NCBI RefSeq assembly: GCF_002160135.1
Contig: NZ_NFJZ01000007.1
Location: 124,001 to 188,000, forward strand
Length of the DNA: 64,000 bases
DNA from: Lachnoclostridium sp. An196
GTDB lineage: Bacteria > Bacillota > Clostridia > Lachnospirales > Lachnospiraceae
Direction of reading: 5' to 3'
In this document: piece by piece, positions 29,600-37,920 of the stretch
Position numbering within the stretch: the first letter of the stretch is position 1
Layout: each line of letters opens with the position of its first letter
Notes under the pieces: model-generated
Databases searched by the model: none
What the model was told of the DNA's origin: nothing
The model's input: only the letters and a program-made list of their open reading frames with translations
Position numbers and translations under genes: made by a program

Positions 29600-30661
29600 T
29601 TATTCTGCGGCTTCGATCGCCTCATAATCATCCGGAATCGTTACGCCAAGCTCTTCTGCATTCGTCGGGTTGTACTTTTTCGTAAAGGTCGGAGCATATT
29701 CGATAGGCATTTCCGAAATATTTTCCTCACCGCTCAGAACACGCGCCGCCATCTCTCCGGTAGCTACACCCAGATCATAGTAGCTGATAGACAGCGTCGC
29801 CACGCCGCATCCGGAACAGATGCCTTCTTCTCCCGCGATAATCGGCACTCCCGCCGGCAGGCAGATATTGTTGATAATCTCTGTATTGGAAGCCGCCGTA
29901 TTGTCTGTCGGGATATAGATCACATCGCTTTCGCTTGCGGCCGTCGTAGTCACGCTGGACAGGTCGTTGGAATCAGAGAAGGAATACTGTGTGCAGGTGT
30001 ATCCCATCTCTTCCAGATATGCCTGGATCGTATCGACCTGATACTGGGAATTCGCCTCTGCGGAGCAGTAAAGAAGTCCCACATTGACCGCGTCCGGGAA
30101 CAGTTCGTTCAGCATGGCCGCCTGCTCGTCAAGCGGAGCCAGGTCGGAGGTGCCGGAAATATTGCCCCCCACCGTACCGCTGAAGTCATCCAGATCCAGC
30201 GCGACGCCATATTCGGTAATGGAGGTGCCAAGCGTCGGGATCTCGTTGGTTCCCGCTGCGGCAGCCTGCAGGGCAGCCGTACCGTTTGCCAGGATCAGGT
30301 CGACGCCTCCTGATACAAAATCATTGACAATCGTTGAACAGGTATTGGAATCTCCCTGCGCGTTCTGCTCGTCAAAAGTAACCGCATCCCCGAACGCTTC
30401 TGTCAGGGCGTCCTTAAATCCCTGGGTAGCCGCGTCCAAAGCCTCGTGCTGTACCAGCTGGCAGATACCTATCGTATAAGAATCTCCCGCGGAAGAAGTC
30501 TGCGCATCCTCTGCAGACGCGGTGTCTTCTGCCGTATCTTCCGCAGCGGCGCTCTCCTCTGCGGAAGTGTCCGCCGTCGAATCCGCAGTGCCGCTTCCGC
30601 CGCATGCCGTCAGACCGACCGCCATGGTCATCGCCATCACAAGAGCCAAAATCTTTTTCAT
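29600..30661 (-). CDS. ABC substrate-binding lipoprotein (PF04392 family)
   Basis: 353 residues. The signal peptide ends in lipobox LTAC, so Cys20 would be lipidated and the protein held on the outer face of the membrane. An Ala/Glu/Asp/Ser-rich flexible linker (about 25-55) precedes a two-lobe periplasmic-binding fold starting at YTIGICQLVQHEALDAA. Phrases such as DLILANGTAALQAA and PIIAGEEGICSGCGVATLSISYYDLG are typical of ABC_sub_bind receptors. Characterised relatives bind aromatic amino acids, notably tryptophan. It is the first gene of the operon, preceded by GGAGG and a near-perfect sigma-A promoter with a palindrome at the transcript start. Confidence 0.9.
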   Translation of the reverse strand: MKKILALVMAMTMAVGLTACGGSGTADSTADTSAEESAAAEDTAEDTASAEDAQTSSAGDSYTIGICQLVQHEALDAATQGFKDALTEAFGDAVTFDEQNAQGDSNTCSTIVNDFVSGGVDLILANGTAALQAAAAGTNEIPTLGTSITEYGVALDLDDFSGTVGGNISGTSDLAPLDEQAAMLNELFPDAVNVGLLYCSAEANSQYQVDTIQAYLEEMGYTCTQYSFSDSNDLSSVTTTAASESDVIYIPTDNTAASNTEIINNICLPAGVPIIAGEEGICSGCGVATLSISYYDLGVATGEMAARVLSGEENISEMPIEYAPTFTKKYNPTNAEELGVTIPDDYEAIEAAE

Positions 30662-30692
30662 ATCATTTCCTCCGTTTTCCTCTTCTATCAGG

Positions 30693-30708
30693 GACTGCTT
30701 CAGCAGTC
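30693..30708. promoter_or_regulatory. Palindrome at transcript start of TrpXYZ-type operon
   Basis: GACTGCT-TC-AGCAGTC is a 7-bp dyad with a 2-bp centre, lying 7 nt past the -10 box and so on the expected start of transcription. The tiny loop makes it a better protein operator than an RNA hairpin. The binding protein is unknown. Confidence 0.45.
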
Positions 30709-30714
30709 TTTAAG

Positions 30715-30743
30715 ATTATAGCGCTTTAACGCAAAAAAGTCAA
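30715..30743 (-). promoter_or_regulatory. Sigma-A promoter of TrpXYZ-type importer operon
   Basis: Minus strand: TTGACT, 17-bp spacer, TATAAT, with one mismatch to consensus. The leader to the receptor ATG is about 45 nt, too short for a T-box. Confidence 0.85.
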
Positions 30744-30756
30744 CAGGTTTATCAAA

Positions 30757-30794
30757 GGCCGCCCGTCCGTTTGTCGAACGCCGGACAGGCGGCC
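30757..30794 (-). terminator. Terminator of polar amino-acid ABC operon
   Basis: A 13-bp GC-rich stem with one mismatch (GGCCGCC.GTCCG against CGGAC.GGCGGCC) and a 12-nt loop, followed on the minus strand by TTTGAT. It lies 14 nt after the stop of the ATPase gene. Confidence 0.75.
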
Positions 30795-30807
30795 AGCAGC
30801 AATTCAC

Positions 30808-31548
30808 TTATAATACTTTGCTCAGGAAATCAATCGTCCTGGGTTCTTTCGGATGGAGCAGCACTTCATCAGGAGTGCCTTCTTCCACGATATAACCGCC
30901 TTCCATGAAGATCACCCGATGCGCCACTTCCCGCGCGAATCCGATCTCATGGGTAACGACTACCATGGTCATGCCTTCTCTGGCAAGTTCTTTCATGACC
31001 GCCAGCACTTCGCCTACCATCTCCGGATCCAGAGCGCTGGTCGGCTCGTCGAACAGCATGATATCCGGCTTCATCTCCAGCGCGCGGGCAATCGCCACGC
31101 GCTGCTTCTGCCCGCCGGAAAGCTGGCTGGGATAAGCCTCCGCCTTGTCCTCCAGCCCTACGCGTTTCAGAAGCTTCAGAGCTTCCTGGCGGGCCTGCTC
31201 CTTGGTCATCAGTTTCAGATGCACCGGAGCCAGGGTCATATTGTCCAGCACGTTCAGATGATTAAACAAATTGAAATGCTGGAACACCATCCCGATATTC
31301 TGCCGTACTTTATTGATATTCGTATGTCTGTCGGTCACATCATGTCCGTCGATAATGATCTGTCCGCCCGTCGCAGTCTCCAATTGGTTCAGACAGCGCA
31401 GCAGGGTGGATTTTCCGCTTCCGGAAGGGCCGATCAGCACGACCACTTCCCCTTCCCGAACGTCCAGGCTGATGTCCCGCAGAACTTCCAGTTTTCCGAA
31501 ATTCTTCTTCAGATTAGATACATGAATCTTATATCCGTTATCTGCCAC
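30808..31548 (-). CDS. Polar amino-acid ABC transporter ATP-binding protein
   Basis: 246 residues, the usual size for GlnQ/HisP-type ATPases. It has Walker [10 protein letters not shown] (about 38-46), Q-loop in [12 protein letters not shown], signature LSGGQKQR, Walker [13 protein letters not shown] and switch His in [13 protein letters not shown]. The start codon is GTG, preceded by AGGAGGG. The last 11 nt of the permease gene overlap its start, so the two are translationally coupled. It energises uptake of a polar or charged amino acid, but the exact substrate cannot be read from the ATPase. It is the last gene before a terminator. Confidence 0.93.
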   Translation of the reverse strand: MADNGYKIHVSNLKKNFGKLEVLRDISLDVREGEVVVLIGPSGSGKSTLLRCLNQLETATGGQIIIDGHDVTDRHTNINKVRQNIGMVFQHFNLFNHLNVLDNMTLAPVHLKLMTKEQARQEALKLLKRVGLEDKAEAYPSQLSGGQKQRVAIARALEMKPDIMLFDEPTSALDPEMVGEVLAVMKELAREGMTMVVVTHEIGFAREVAHRVIFMEGGYIVEEGTPDEVLLHPKEPRTIDFLSKVL

Positions 31549-32209
31549 GGTTCACCCTCCTTTCCACCATCTTCGCCACCTTGCTGAGAATCGTGATCAC
31601 GATCAGGTACATGACGCCGACGATTGCCCAGGATCCCAGCGGATTCAGCGTATTGCCCGTGATGGTTTTTCCCACATTGGTTAACTCCGCAATCCCGATT
31701 ACGGACAGAATAGAAGTATCCTTCAAAGTGATAATGAACTGGTTGATGATGGAGGGGATCATGGTACGCACCGCCTGCGGTACCACAACCAAAGCCATAG
31801 CCGCGCCGTAAGTAAGTCCGAGGCTTCTGGCCGCCTCCATCTGGCCCCGGTCCACGCTCTCGATACCGGCCCTGATGATTTCGGCCATATAGGCGCCGCA
31901 GTTCATGGACAACGCGATCGTACCTGCCTGCATGGCACTTTCCCACCGGAAATTTGGAAATCCCAGGGACTGTATACCCATCGCCACGCCAAAATACATA
32001 AAATAAGTCAGTACAATCAGCGGCACTCCGCGGACCGCATCCACATAAACGGTTCCGATCAGATTCAGTACCCGGTTGTGGCTCACATTCATCAGTCCAA
32101 AAATCATACCGATGACTATGGCAATAAGCAGTCCGATCACTGTGAGCAGAAGCGTCCTTCCCAAAGCCTGCATCAGCATATCGCCATATATCCGAATAAT
32201 AGATATCAT
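31538..32209 (-). CDS. Polar amino-acid ABC transporter permease (HisM/GlnP type)
   Basis: 223 residues with five predicted membrane helices, the standard layout of the HisM/GlnP permease family. The EAA coupling loop is clear: [27 protein letters not shown] (about 130-156). The N-terminal [15 protein letters not shown] helix and the [16 protein letters not shown] segment are also family hallmarks. It probably works as a homodimer because only one permease gene is present. It lies between receptor and ATPase genes and overlaps the latter. Confidence 0.93.
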   Translation of the reverse strand: MISIIRIYGDMLMQALGRTLLLTVIGLLIAIVIGMIFGLMNVSHNRVLNLIGTVYVDAVRGVPLIVLTYFMYFGVAMGIQSLGFPNFRWESAMQAGTIALSMNCGAYMAEIIRAGIESVDRGQMEAARSLGLTYGAAMALVVVPQAVRTMIPSIINQFIITLKDTSILSVIGIAELTNVGKTITGNTLNPLGSWAIVGVMYLIVITILSKVAKMVERRVNRGR

Positions 32210-32258
32210 AGGGCCTTTATCTCCTTACTGTAAATATTCCATCAGACTTTATCCCGGA

Positions 32259-33131
32259 TTATTCCCCAAGATAGGTCGCGATGATCTCGTCATAAACTCC
32301 GTTCTCACGGATATTTGCCAGACCGGTATTGAACATGTCAAGCAGCTCCTGGTTCGCTTCATTCATGATGGCCATACCATAATCTGCGCCGTCGTTGTGC
32401 ATGTTCTCCGGAATCTGCAGAGCCAGACCGCCGGTCTTGATATTGTCCGCCATGATCGGCGTGTCCTCTACGCATGCCGCGCTGTTGCCAAGAAGCACAT
32501 CCTGATACATGGTCGGTGAATCTTCAAATACGGTTACAGTGAATCCATACTCGTCCTTCAGCTCGTTGGCGAAGTCCGCGCCTGCCGTACCGTTTTTCAC
32601 AGCCACGTTCAGTCCTGCCAGATCCTCAAAACTTTCGATATCGCTGCCCTCCGGCACTACAAAAGTCTGAGTCGCCGTATAGTAGCCGTCAGAGAAAATC
32701 CAGCCGTTCTGCTGTCTCTCCTCCGTGATGCTGGCGCCTGCCAGAAGAGCGTCTGCCTGACCAGTCTGAACAGCCGTTACCGCCGCGTCCCAGCCAAGAC
32801 TCTGAATATCAATATTGAATCCCTGATCTTCCGCAACCGCTTTGATGATATCCACATCGATTCCTACAAAATCTCCGTTCTCATCCGTATACTCAAAAGG
32901 TCTGAATACTGTGTCCATGGCAATCACCCATGTCTTGTCAGAAGAAGCCGCCGTATCGGAAGCTTCCGCTTCCTCTTCCGCCGCGTCCGCGCTTTCCTCT
33001 TCTGCCGGAGCTTCCGTCGTCTCCTCTGCCGCAGCGGCAGAATCGTCCGTGGTCTCCGTTGTGGAAGATCCGCAGGCCACCGCCGAGAATGCCAGGCATG
33101 CGATCAGCGCCATTACCGTTAACTTTTTCAT
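32259..33131 (-). CDS. Amino-acid ABC transporter substrate-binding lipoprotein
   Basis: 290 residues from ATG 33131, which follows AGGAGAGG. An in-frame codon ten residues upstream lacks a ribosome site. Signal peptide with lipobox SAVAC (Cys20), then a Glu/Ala/Asp-rich linker (about 25-65) and an SBP_bac_3 fold: WVIAMDTVFRPFEYTDENGDFVGIDVDI, then DALLAGASITEERQQN and NGTAGADFANEL. The Arg/Asp layout resembles receptors for polar or acidic/amide amino acids such as glutamine, cystine or glutamate. It leads the operon and is read from a consensus promoter whose transcript begins with a long hairpin. Confidence 0.92.
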   Translation of the reverse strand: MKKLTVMALIACLAFSAVACGSSTTETTDDSAAAAEETTEAPAEEESADAAEEEAEASDTAASSDKTWVIAMDTVFRPFEYTDENGDFVGIDVDIIKAVAEDQGFNIDIQSLGWDAAVTAVQTGQADALLAGASITEERQQNGWIFSDGYYTATQTFVVPEGSDIESFEDLAGLNVAVKNGTAGADFANELKDEYGFTVTVFEDSPTMYQDVLLGNSAACVEDTPIMADNIKTGGLALQIPENMHNDGADYGMAIMNEANQELLDMFNTGLANIRENGVYDEIIATYLGE

Positions 33132-33175
33132 AATCGTTCCTCTCCTTTTCTTCCTGAACAAACAGGTTATTCACG

Positions 33176-33211
33176 CACAAAGGCGATGTTATCTGTAACA
33201 CCGCCTTTGTG
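33176..33211. promoter_or_regulatory. 16-bp hairpin at 5' end of amino-acid ABC transcript
   Basis: On the minus strand CACAAAGGCGGTGTTA pairs with TAACATCGCCTTTGTG around a CAGA loop; the only non-Watson-Crick pair is one G-T. It begins about 10 nt after the -10 box and ends 44 nt before the start codon. No T-run follows, so it is not a classical terminator. It may be an operator, an RNA-stability element or a regulatory-protein target. Confidence 0.7.
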
Positions 33212-33221
33212 ATACATACCC

Positions 33222-33250
33222 AGTATAAAGAGTTCTCTTCCAGTTGTCAA
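33222..33250 (-). promoter_or_regulatory. Sigma-A promoter of polar amino-acid ABC operon
   Basis: Minus strand: perfect TTGACA, 17-bp spacer, TATACT. It drives receptor, permease and ATPase genes with a leader of about 80 nt. Confidence 0.88.
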
Positions 33251-33309
33251 GAAAAACAGTATAATTGTATACATGTATGTTCTGTGCACCGCGCGGATTT
33301 AAACTGCGT

Positions 33310-33900
33310 TTACAGATCCTCCGCCGCCGCCAGCACCAGCTCCACCGCACGGTCAATCCCCAGTTTCTCCGTATTCAGCGTCAGATCATAATTTCTGGCG
33401 TCTCCGTAGGATCTGTGCGTATAATACTCGCAATAGCGCTTTCTGGCGCGGTCTGCCTCCCTGGCGTCCGCGCGGACCTGCTCCGGCGCGGCGTCCTTCA
33501 TCATCCCGACCATGCGCTCCACGCGCCACTGGAATCCGGCGTGCACAAATACTCTCAGGCAGTGGTCAAATTCCGCCAGTATATAATCGCTGTTGCGGCC
33601 CACGATGACGCAGCTTTCCTGATTGGCCAGATCCCGGATCGCCTCCATCTGGGCGTTCCAGATCTCTTCATCCAGAGGTTTGTTGTAAAAGTCAAAAAGG
33701 CTCTGGGCAAACCCGAAGCTGCTGGGCACCCGCTCGTCCCAGCGGCGCACCTGCTCCGGATCCAGCTTGCCGCTGGCTACCGCAGTCTTCAGGATGATGT
33801 CCCTGTCATAGTAGGCAATGCCCAGTTCATTGGCCGTTCTCCGTCCGATCTCTCCGCCTCCCGCGCCAAACTCTCTGGCGATGGTGATGATCTTCTTCAT
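33310..33900 (-). CDS. Cytidylate kinase-like protein
   Basis: 196 residues. ATG 33900 is chosen because AGGAGG lies 7 nt upstream, whereas an ATG two codons earlier touches that site. The start MKKIITIAREFGAGGGEIG is the P-loop variant of the cytidylate-kinase-like family (PF13189), followed by helix RRTANELGIAYYDRDII and the VIVGRNSDYILAEF segment with a downstream FVHAGFQWRVERM arm. This family is widespread in Clostridia, distinct from essential CMP kinase (Cmk), and its nucleotide substrate is unproven. It starts 2 nt after the stop of the FAD oxidoreductase gene, so the two are co-expressed. A truncated or regulatory kinase role is possible. Confidence 0.85.
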   Translation of the reverse strand: MKKIITIAREFGAGGGEIGRRTANELGIAYYDRDIILKTAVASGKLDPEQVRRWDERVPSSFGFAQSLFDFYNKPLDEEIWNAQMEAIRDLANQESCVIVGRNSDYILAEFDHCLRVFVHAGFQWRVERMVGMMKDAAPEQVRADAREADRARKRYCEYYTHRSYGDARNYDLTLNTEKLGIDRAVELVLAAAEDL

Positions 33901-33902
33901 AC

Positions 33903-35309
33903 TCATACCTCCTGCTCCGCTTCCATCAGTTTCCGTCCCATCAGTACTCCCATGGCTGACGCCATCATAAGACCTCTCGTCCATCCGGAGGAATCGCCCA
34001 GGCAATGGAGTCCCCGGATATTCGTATTCAGGTTCTGATCCATTCGCACCTTATTGGAATAAAATTTCAGTTCCGGACTGTACAGCAGCGTCTCGTCGCT
34101 GGCAAAACCCGGCACCACCTCATCCAGCATCCGGATGAATTCGATAATATTGGTCATGGCCCGATACGGCATAGCCGCCGTAATATCTCCCGCCACCGCG
34201 TCCTTCAGCGTCGGCTTCACATTGGACCGCGCCAGTTCCTCCTGCCAGGTTCTTTTCCCGTCCAGAATATCGCCGTAACGCTGCACCAGAATATGTCCTG
34301 CCCCCAGCATGTTGGTCAGTTCTCCCACCTTCTGCGCGTAGGCGATAGGCTGATTGAACGGCTCGGTAAAATTATGGCTGACCAGAATCGCCAGATTGGT
34401 ATTCTCACTCTTCAGTTCTTTGAAGCTGTGTCCATTGACCACCGCCAGATTGTTGTCATAATTCTCCTGCGCCACAAAACCTCCCGGGTTCTGGCAGAAA
34501 GTGCGTACTTTATTCTTCCAGGGCTTCGGATAGCCGATCAGCTTCCCTTCGTAAAGTATCTTGTTGACGATCTCCATCACTTCGTTGCGGCACTCTACAC
34601 GGACGCCGATATCCACCGTTCCGGGACGATGGGCGATGCCGTTTTCCGCGCACACCTTTTCCAGCCAGTCTGCTCCCCGCCGGCCGGTGGCGATGACGAT
34701 CTCATCGCCGAAGATCTCCTGTTTCCCTTCTTTTGAGGAAATCCGGACGCCGGTACAGAGATCTCCGTCCAGAATAATATTTTCACATTCCGTCTCAAAT
34801 AAGATCTCCACGCCCTGATCCAGCAGATAGTTCTGAATATTAAGATAGAGCTGCTGCGCTTTCTCTGTGCCCAGATGACGGATCGGGCAGTTCACCAGAC
34901 GCAGTCCCGCGCGGATCGCCCGTTTGCGGATCTCCTTAACCTCATCGCCTTCGTAGATTCCCTCTACATGTTCATCCGCGCCGAATTCCAGATAGATCCT
35001 GTCCGTATAGTCGATCAGCTCCTGCGCAAACTCTTCTCCGATCAGAGTCGGGAGTTCGCCCCCCACCTCGCAGGACAGGCTCAGCTTTCCGTCTGAAAAC
35101 GCTCCTGCTCCGGAAAAGCCTGTCGTGATCATACAGTTTGGTTTGCAGTTCATGCATTTTCCTGTTTCTGATTTCGGGCAGTGACGCTTATTCACCGGCT
35201 TTCCTTTTTCTATCATCAGAATCTTCTTCTGTGCCCCGTGACGGACCAGTTCCAGCGCGGTGAAAATACCCGCGGGACCTGCGCCGATGACGATTACATC
35301 GTACTTCAA
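33903..35309 (-). CDS. FAD-dependent oxidoreductase (COG2509-like)
   Basis: 468 residues. The Rossmann FAD motif VIVIGAGPAGIFTALELVRHG opens the protein (about 4-24), and a second nucleotide motif EIVIATGRRGADWLE lies near 205-220. A Cys cluster CPKSETGKCMNCKPNC (about 43-58) precedes TTGFSGAGAFSDGKLSL. This arrangement characterises uncharacterised FAD-dependent dehydrogenases of COG2509. The C-terminal LKFYSNKVRMDQNLNTNIRGLHCLGDSSGWTRGL closes the FAD site. The cysteines could form a redox or metal site. Electron donor and acceptor are unknown. It is the first gene of a two-gene operon with the cytidylate-kinase-like gene and has an extended -10 promoter 36 nt upstream. Confidence 0.85.
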   Translation of the reverse strand: MKYDVIVIGAGPAGIFTALELVRHGAQKKILMIEKGKPVNKRHCPKSETGKCMNCKPNCMITTGFSGAGAFSDGKLSLSCEVGGELPTLIGEEFAQELIDYTDRIYLEFGADEHVEGIYEGDEVKEIRKRAIRAGLRLVNCPIRHLGTEKAQQLYLNIQNYLLDQGVEILFETECENIILDGDLCTGVRISSKEGKQEIFGDEIVIATGRRGADWLEKVCAENGIAHRPGTVDIGVRVECRNEVMEIVNKILYEGKLIGYPKPWKNKVRTFCQNPGGFVAQENYDNNLAVVNGHSFKELKSENTNLAILVSHNFTEPFNQPIAYAQKVGELTNMLGAGHILVQRYGDILDGKRTWQEELARSNVKPTLKDAVAGDITAAMPYRAMTNIIEFIRMLDEVVPGFASDETLLYSPELKFYSNKVRMDQNLNTNIRGLHCLGDSSGWTRGLMMASAMGVLMGRKLMEAEQEV

Positions 35310-35351
35310 TAATAATACCTTCCTTTATTTAAAATCATTTGCGGCGAGCTG

Positions 35352-35360
35352 ATTATACCA
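35352..35360 (-). promoter_or_regulatory. Extended -10 promoter of FAD oxidoreductase operon
   Basis: Minus strand TGGTATAAT is a perfect extended -10 element. No good -35 box sits 17 bp upstream. It lies 43 nt before the ATG. Confidence 0.6.
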
Positions 35361-35386
35361 TACCTTGTGAAAAAAAGCACGTATTC

Positions 35387-36388
35387 TTATGATTTTCCGC
35401 AGACGGCGTTCCACTGGTCTCTGCCCGCGATCATGGAGACGTCCACATGATAACGCACGGACTCTCCCGGCTGCAGTATGGTCAGTCCGCCTTCCGCCCT
35501 CATGCGGTCCCGTCCGTCCGGATGGCAGTTGCCAGGCTCCAGACCCAGTACATAATCCCGGCATCCCATCATCTTCCACTCTGTGAAATAGGGAAGGCTC
35601 CCGGGATCAAAGCGGATCGCAAGCCCCTGATCGATGTCCGGATTATAGATCGCCGCCAGTCCGTCTTTATCAAAACTGTGGAAATAGCACTGTTCCTCGA
35701 ATCCCGGCTGAGGAGGAAGCATCTTCATCCAGGTATCTATATCCTCGGCCGCATGCTCCGTCCTGGGTTTCACATCTATAGAAGGTATATACACTTCCGA
35801 CTTTTCCGAAAGCAGCGGGTATCCCATATTCATGTGATACAGGATCATGGCCGGATATTCCGTGTCTCCTTCATTTTCAATCACGTCTTCCACATAAAGG
35901 CTGTTTTCCTCCAGAGAACAGCCGATGGTCCTTTTCATCAGGAGTTTATGGGCCCCCAGCGCCTGATCTTTGATCACCGCGTGGAGCCGGATTTCTTTCC
36001 CGTCTTTCTCCCACCAGACCTGTTCGGCCGGAATATTTCCCACGGTTCCATGAAGCGGCAGGCGCTCCCCCGCGTCGTCGCACGGAACGCCTACGGCGTT
36101 CAGTCCGCAGGTCGTCAGAAAGCCCACGGTGAATGATTTCAGGAAGCCGTTTTCCACCCCGTCATAATAGGCCGGGGCCACATAACCGCAGGCCGCGAAA
36201 TGGCTCATATTAAGTCCCCGGAAACTCAGCCGGGATATATCCGCGCAGCGGTCCGCGGACACGGTAAACTCCAGTCCTTTCCCGTTTCTCACCAGAAACA
36301 GGCGCATGCCGTCTCCTTTTCCTCCTACCAGCCGGTGCTCTTCCACTCCGGATACCTGACTTTCATGTCCCACATATGGACTGACCAT
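35387..36388 (-). CDS. DUF4432 family, aldose-1-epimerase-like protein
   Basis: 333 residues from ATG 36388, which follows GGGGAGA. The family (DUF4432, aldose 1-epimerase superfamily) has a beta-sandwich that binds sugars. Visible hallmarks: FTVSADRCADISRLSFRGLNMSHF (about 40-63), LTTCGLNAVGVPC, an LHGTVGNIPA His-containing turn (about 115), ILYHMNMGYPLL and a late YVLGLEPGNC segment with acidic residues expected for catalysis or binding. It lies 25 nt downstream of an FGGY sugar kinase, which supports a role in mutarotating or isomerising the kinase substrate. The sugar is unknown. It is the last gene of a NUDIX-kinase-epimerase operon. Confidence 0.85.
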   Translation of the reverse strand: MVSPYVGHESQVSGVEEHRLVGGKGDGMRLFLVRNGKGLEFTVSADRCADISRLSFRGLNMSHFAACGYVAPAYYDGVENGFLKSFTVGFLTTCGLNAVGVPCDDAGERLPLHGTVGNIPAEQVWWEKDGKEIRLHAVIKDQALGAHKLLMKRTIGCSLEENSLYVEDVIENEGDTEYPAMILYHMNMGYPLLSEKSEVYIPSIDVKPRTEHAAEDIDTWMKMLPPQPGFEEQCYFHSFDKDGLAAIYNPDIDQGLAIRFDPGSLPYFTEWKMMGCRDYVLGLEPGNCHPDGRDRMRAEGGLTILQPGESVRYHVDVSMIAGRDQWNAVCGKS

Positions 36389-36413
36389 AGATGATCTCCC
36401 CTTTCTCTTATAT

Positions 36414-37901
36414 CTATACCAGCGGACGGACTGCCTCGTACAGCCGCCGGTATTTTTCATAATATGTTTCATACGCTTCATGCATTTCCGGTCTCGGCAG
36501 ATAAGTGTCTTTCTCTTTCAGCATGACAGAAGCCGCCTCTTTCAGATCACGGAACACTCCCGCGGCGACGCCGGCCAGCATGGCGCATCCGGTGGCTCCT
36601 GCTTCCGCGCTTCCCAGCGAGACCACCGGCAGATTCAGGATATCCGCCTTCATCTGCATCCATACGGCCGAGGCCGCTCCGCCCCCTGCCGCCCGCAGTT
36701 TCTGCGGCCGGATTCCGGACTCTGCCAGCCGTTCCAGATTCAGGCGCATCTCATAGGTCACGCCTTCCATCATGGCGCGGTACAGATCCGAGGCGCTGTG
36801 ATCCAGTGTCAGACCCACCACCGCGCCTTTCGCGCCTCCGTCCATATAAGGCGTCCCGGACCCCGCGAAATGCGGAAGCACCAGAATTCCCGTGGGCTCG
36901 TCTTTCATCCCTTCTTCCAGCAGATCGTATACAGAACGGCCTTCCTCTCTGGCGCGTTTCTTTTCCTCTTTTGCCAGATTGTTGATAAACCAGGCGACCA
37001 GCGCGCCTCCCGTGAAAGTAAATGCGTAAGTCACATAACTGCCCGGAACCACATACGGCACGATCGCGTATCCGCCGTCGTAGATCCGGCGGTCCTCGGG
37101 TATTCCTTCAAAGACCGGCGTGATGCACTCCACCGTGCCTGTCACGTCCACAGCCCGGTCCGCCTTGAATACGCCGGATCCCACCGCCGCTGCCGCCTGG
37201 TCATGCACCGCCGGCACAAACAGGAGATCCCGCGGAAGTCCCAGTCTTTCCGCCATCTCCGGAAGAATCTGTCCTGCGGACGTACCGCTGGGAACCGGTT
37301 CTGAAAACAGACCGCTGTCGATCCCGGCCGCCCGGAAGATCTCCTGGCTCCAGTCCAGAGCCCGGATGTCGAATGCCATGGTCCTGGTGGCCAGCGAGTA
37401 GTCAATCATCCGGCTGCCGGTCAGCATATAGATGATGTAGTCCTCCATCAGAAGAATCTTTCTGATCCGTCCGAACTGCTCCGGACGGTGTTTTTTTACC
37501 CACATGAGTTTTGGAAGACTGTACATGCTGTGCGGAGCCACGCCGGTGATCCTCTCCAGCTTCTCTTTTCCCAGAATCGCCTCCAGCTCCCGGCATTCCT
37601 CGGCGCCTCTGGGATCCGTGTAGAGCATCGCCGGGCGGACCGGACGGTCTTCCTCATCCAACAGCGCCATACTCTCCCCAAAACTGGACACTCCTATCGA
37701 TTTCAGATCCGGATAATGGCTTCCCGCGTCTGCCAGGACTTCGCAGACGCCTTTCCAGATGTCTTCCGCCATCACTTCATGTTCTCCGGTCTTCCGGGAC
37801 ACCGGATAGTCCCGGTATGTACGGTACAGGTAATTACCCTCTTCATCATAGACTGTCACTTTGCATCCGGTGCTGCCGATATCAAGTCCCCCCAGTGCCA
37901 T
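36414..37901 (-). CDS. FGGY-family carbohydrate kinase (xylulokinase/gluconokinase-like)
   Basis: 495 residues from ATG 37901, which follows AAGGGGG. This is the normal length for FGGY kinases, which phosphorylate sugars or polyols with ATP. The N-terminal actin-like fold opens with GGLDIGSTGCKVTVYD (about 4-19). GVSSFGESMALLDEEDRPV and VPAVHDQAAAAVGSGV (substrate and catalytic Asp) follow. The C-terminal domain has DVTGTVECITP and the adenosine-binding AAGGGAASAVWMQMKADILNLPV. Substrate cannot be fixed from sequence; xylulose, gluconate or another pentose or polyol are candidates. The neighbouring DUF4432 gene suggests a small catabolic unit without its own transporter in this window. Confidence 0.9.
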   Translation of the reverse strand: MALGGLDIGSTGCKVTVYDEEGNYLYRTYRDYPVSRKTGEHEVMAEDIWKGVCEVLADAGSHYPDLKSIGVSSFGESMALLDEEDRPVRPAMLYTDPRGAEECRELEAILGKEKLERITGVAPHSMYSLPKLMWVKKHRPEQFGRIRKILLMEDYIIYMLTGSRMIDYSLATRTMAFDIRALDWSQEIFRAAGIDSGLFSEPVPSGTSAGQILPEMAERLGLPRDLLFVPAVHDQAAAAVGSGVFKADRAVDVTGTVECITPVFEGIPEDRRIYDGGYAIVPYVVPGSYVTYAFTFTGGALVAWFINNLAKEEKKRAREEGRSVYDLLEEGMKDEPTGILVLPHFAGSGTPYMDGGAKGAVVGLTLDHSASDLYRAMMEGVTYEMRLNLERLAESGIRPQKLRAAGGGAASAVWMQMKADILNLPVVSLGSAEAGATGCAMLAGVAAGVFRDLKEAASVMLKEKDTYLPRPEMHEAYETYYEKYRRLYEAVRPLV

Positions 37902-37920
37902 AAAATACCCCCTTTTTCTG

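Noticed and set aside
30662-30807. T-box riboswitch ahead of the TrpXYZ-type importer
   Set aside because: The leader is only about 45 nt and lacks T-box landmarks; a sigma-A promoter and small palindrome explain the region better.
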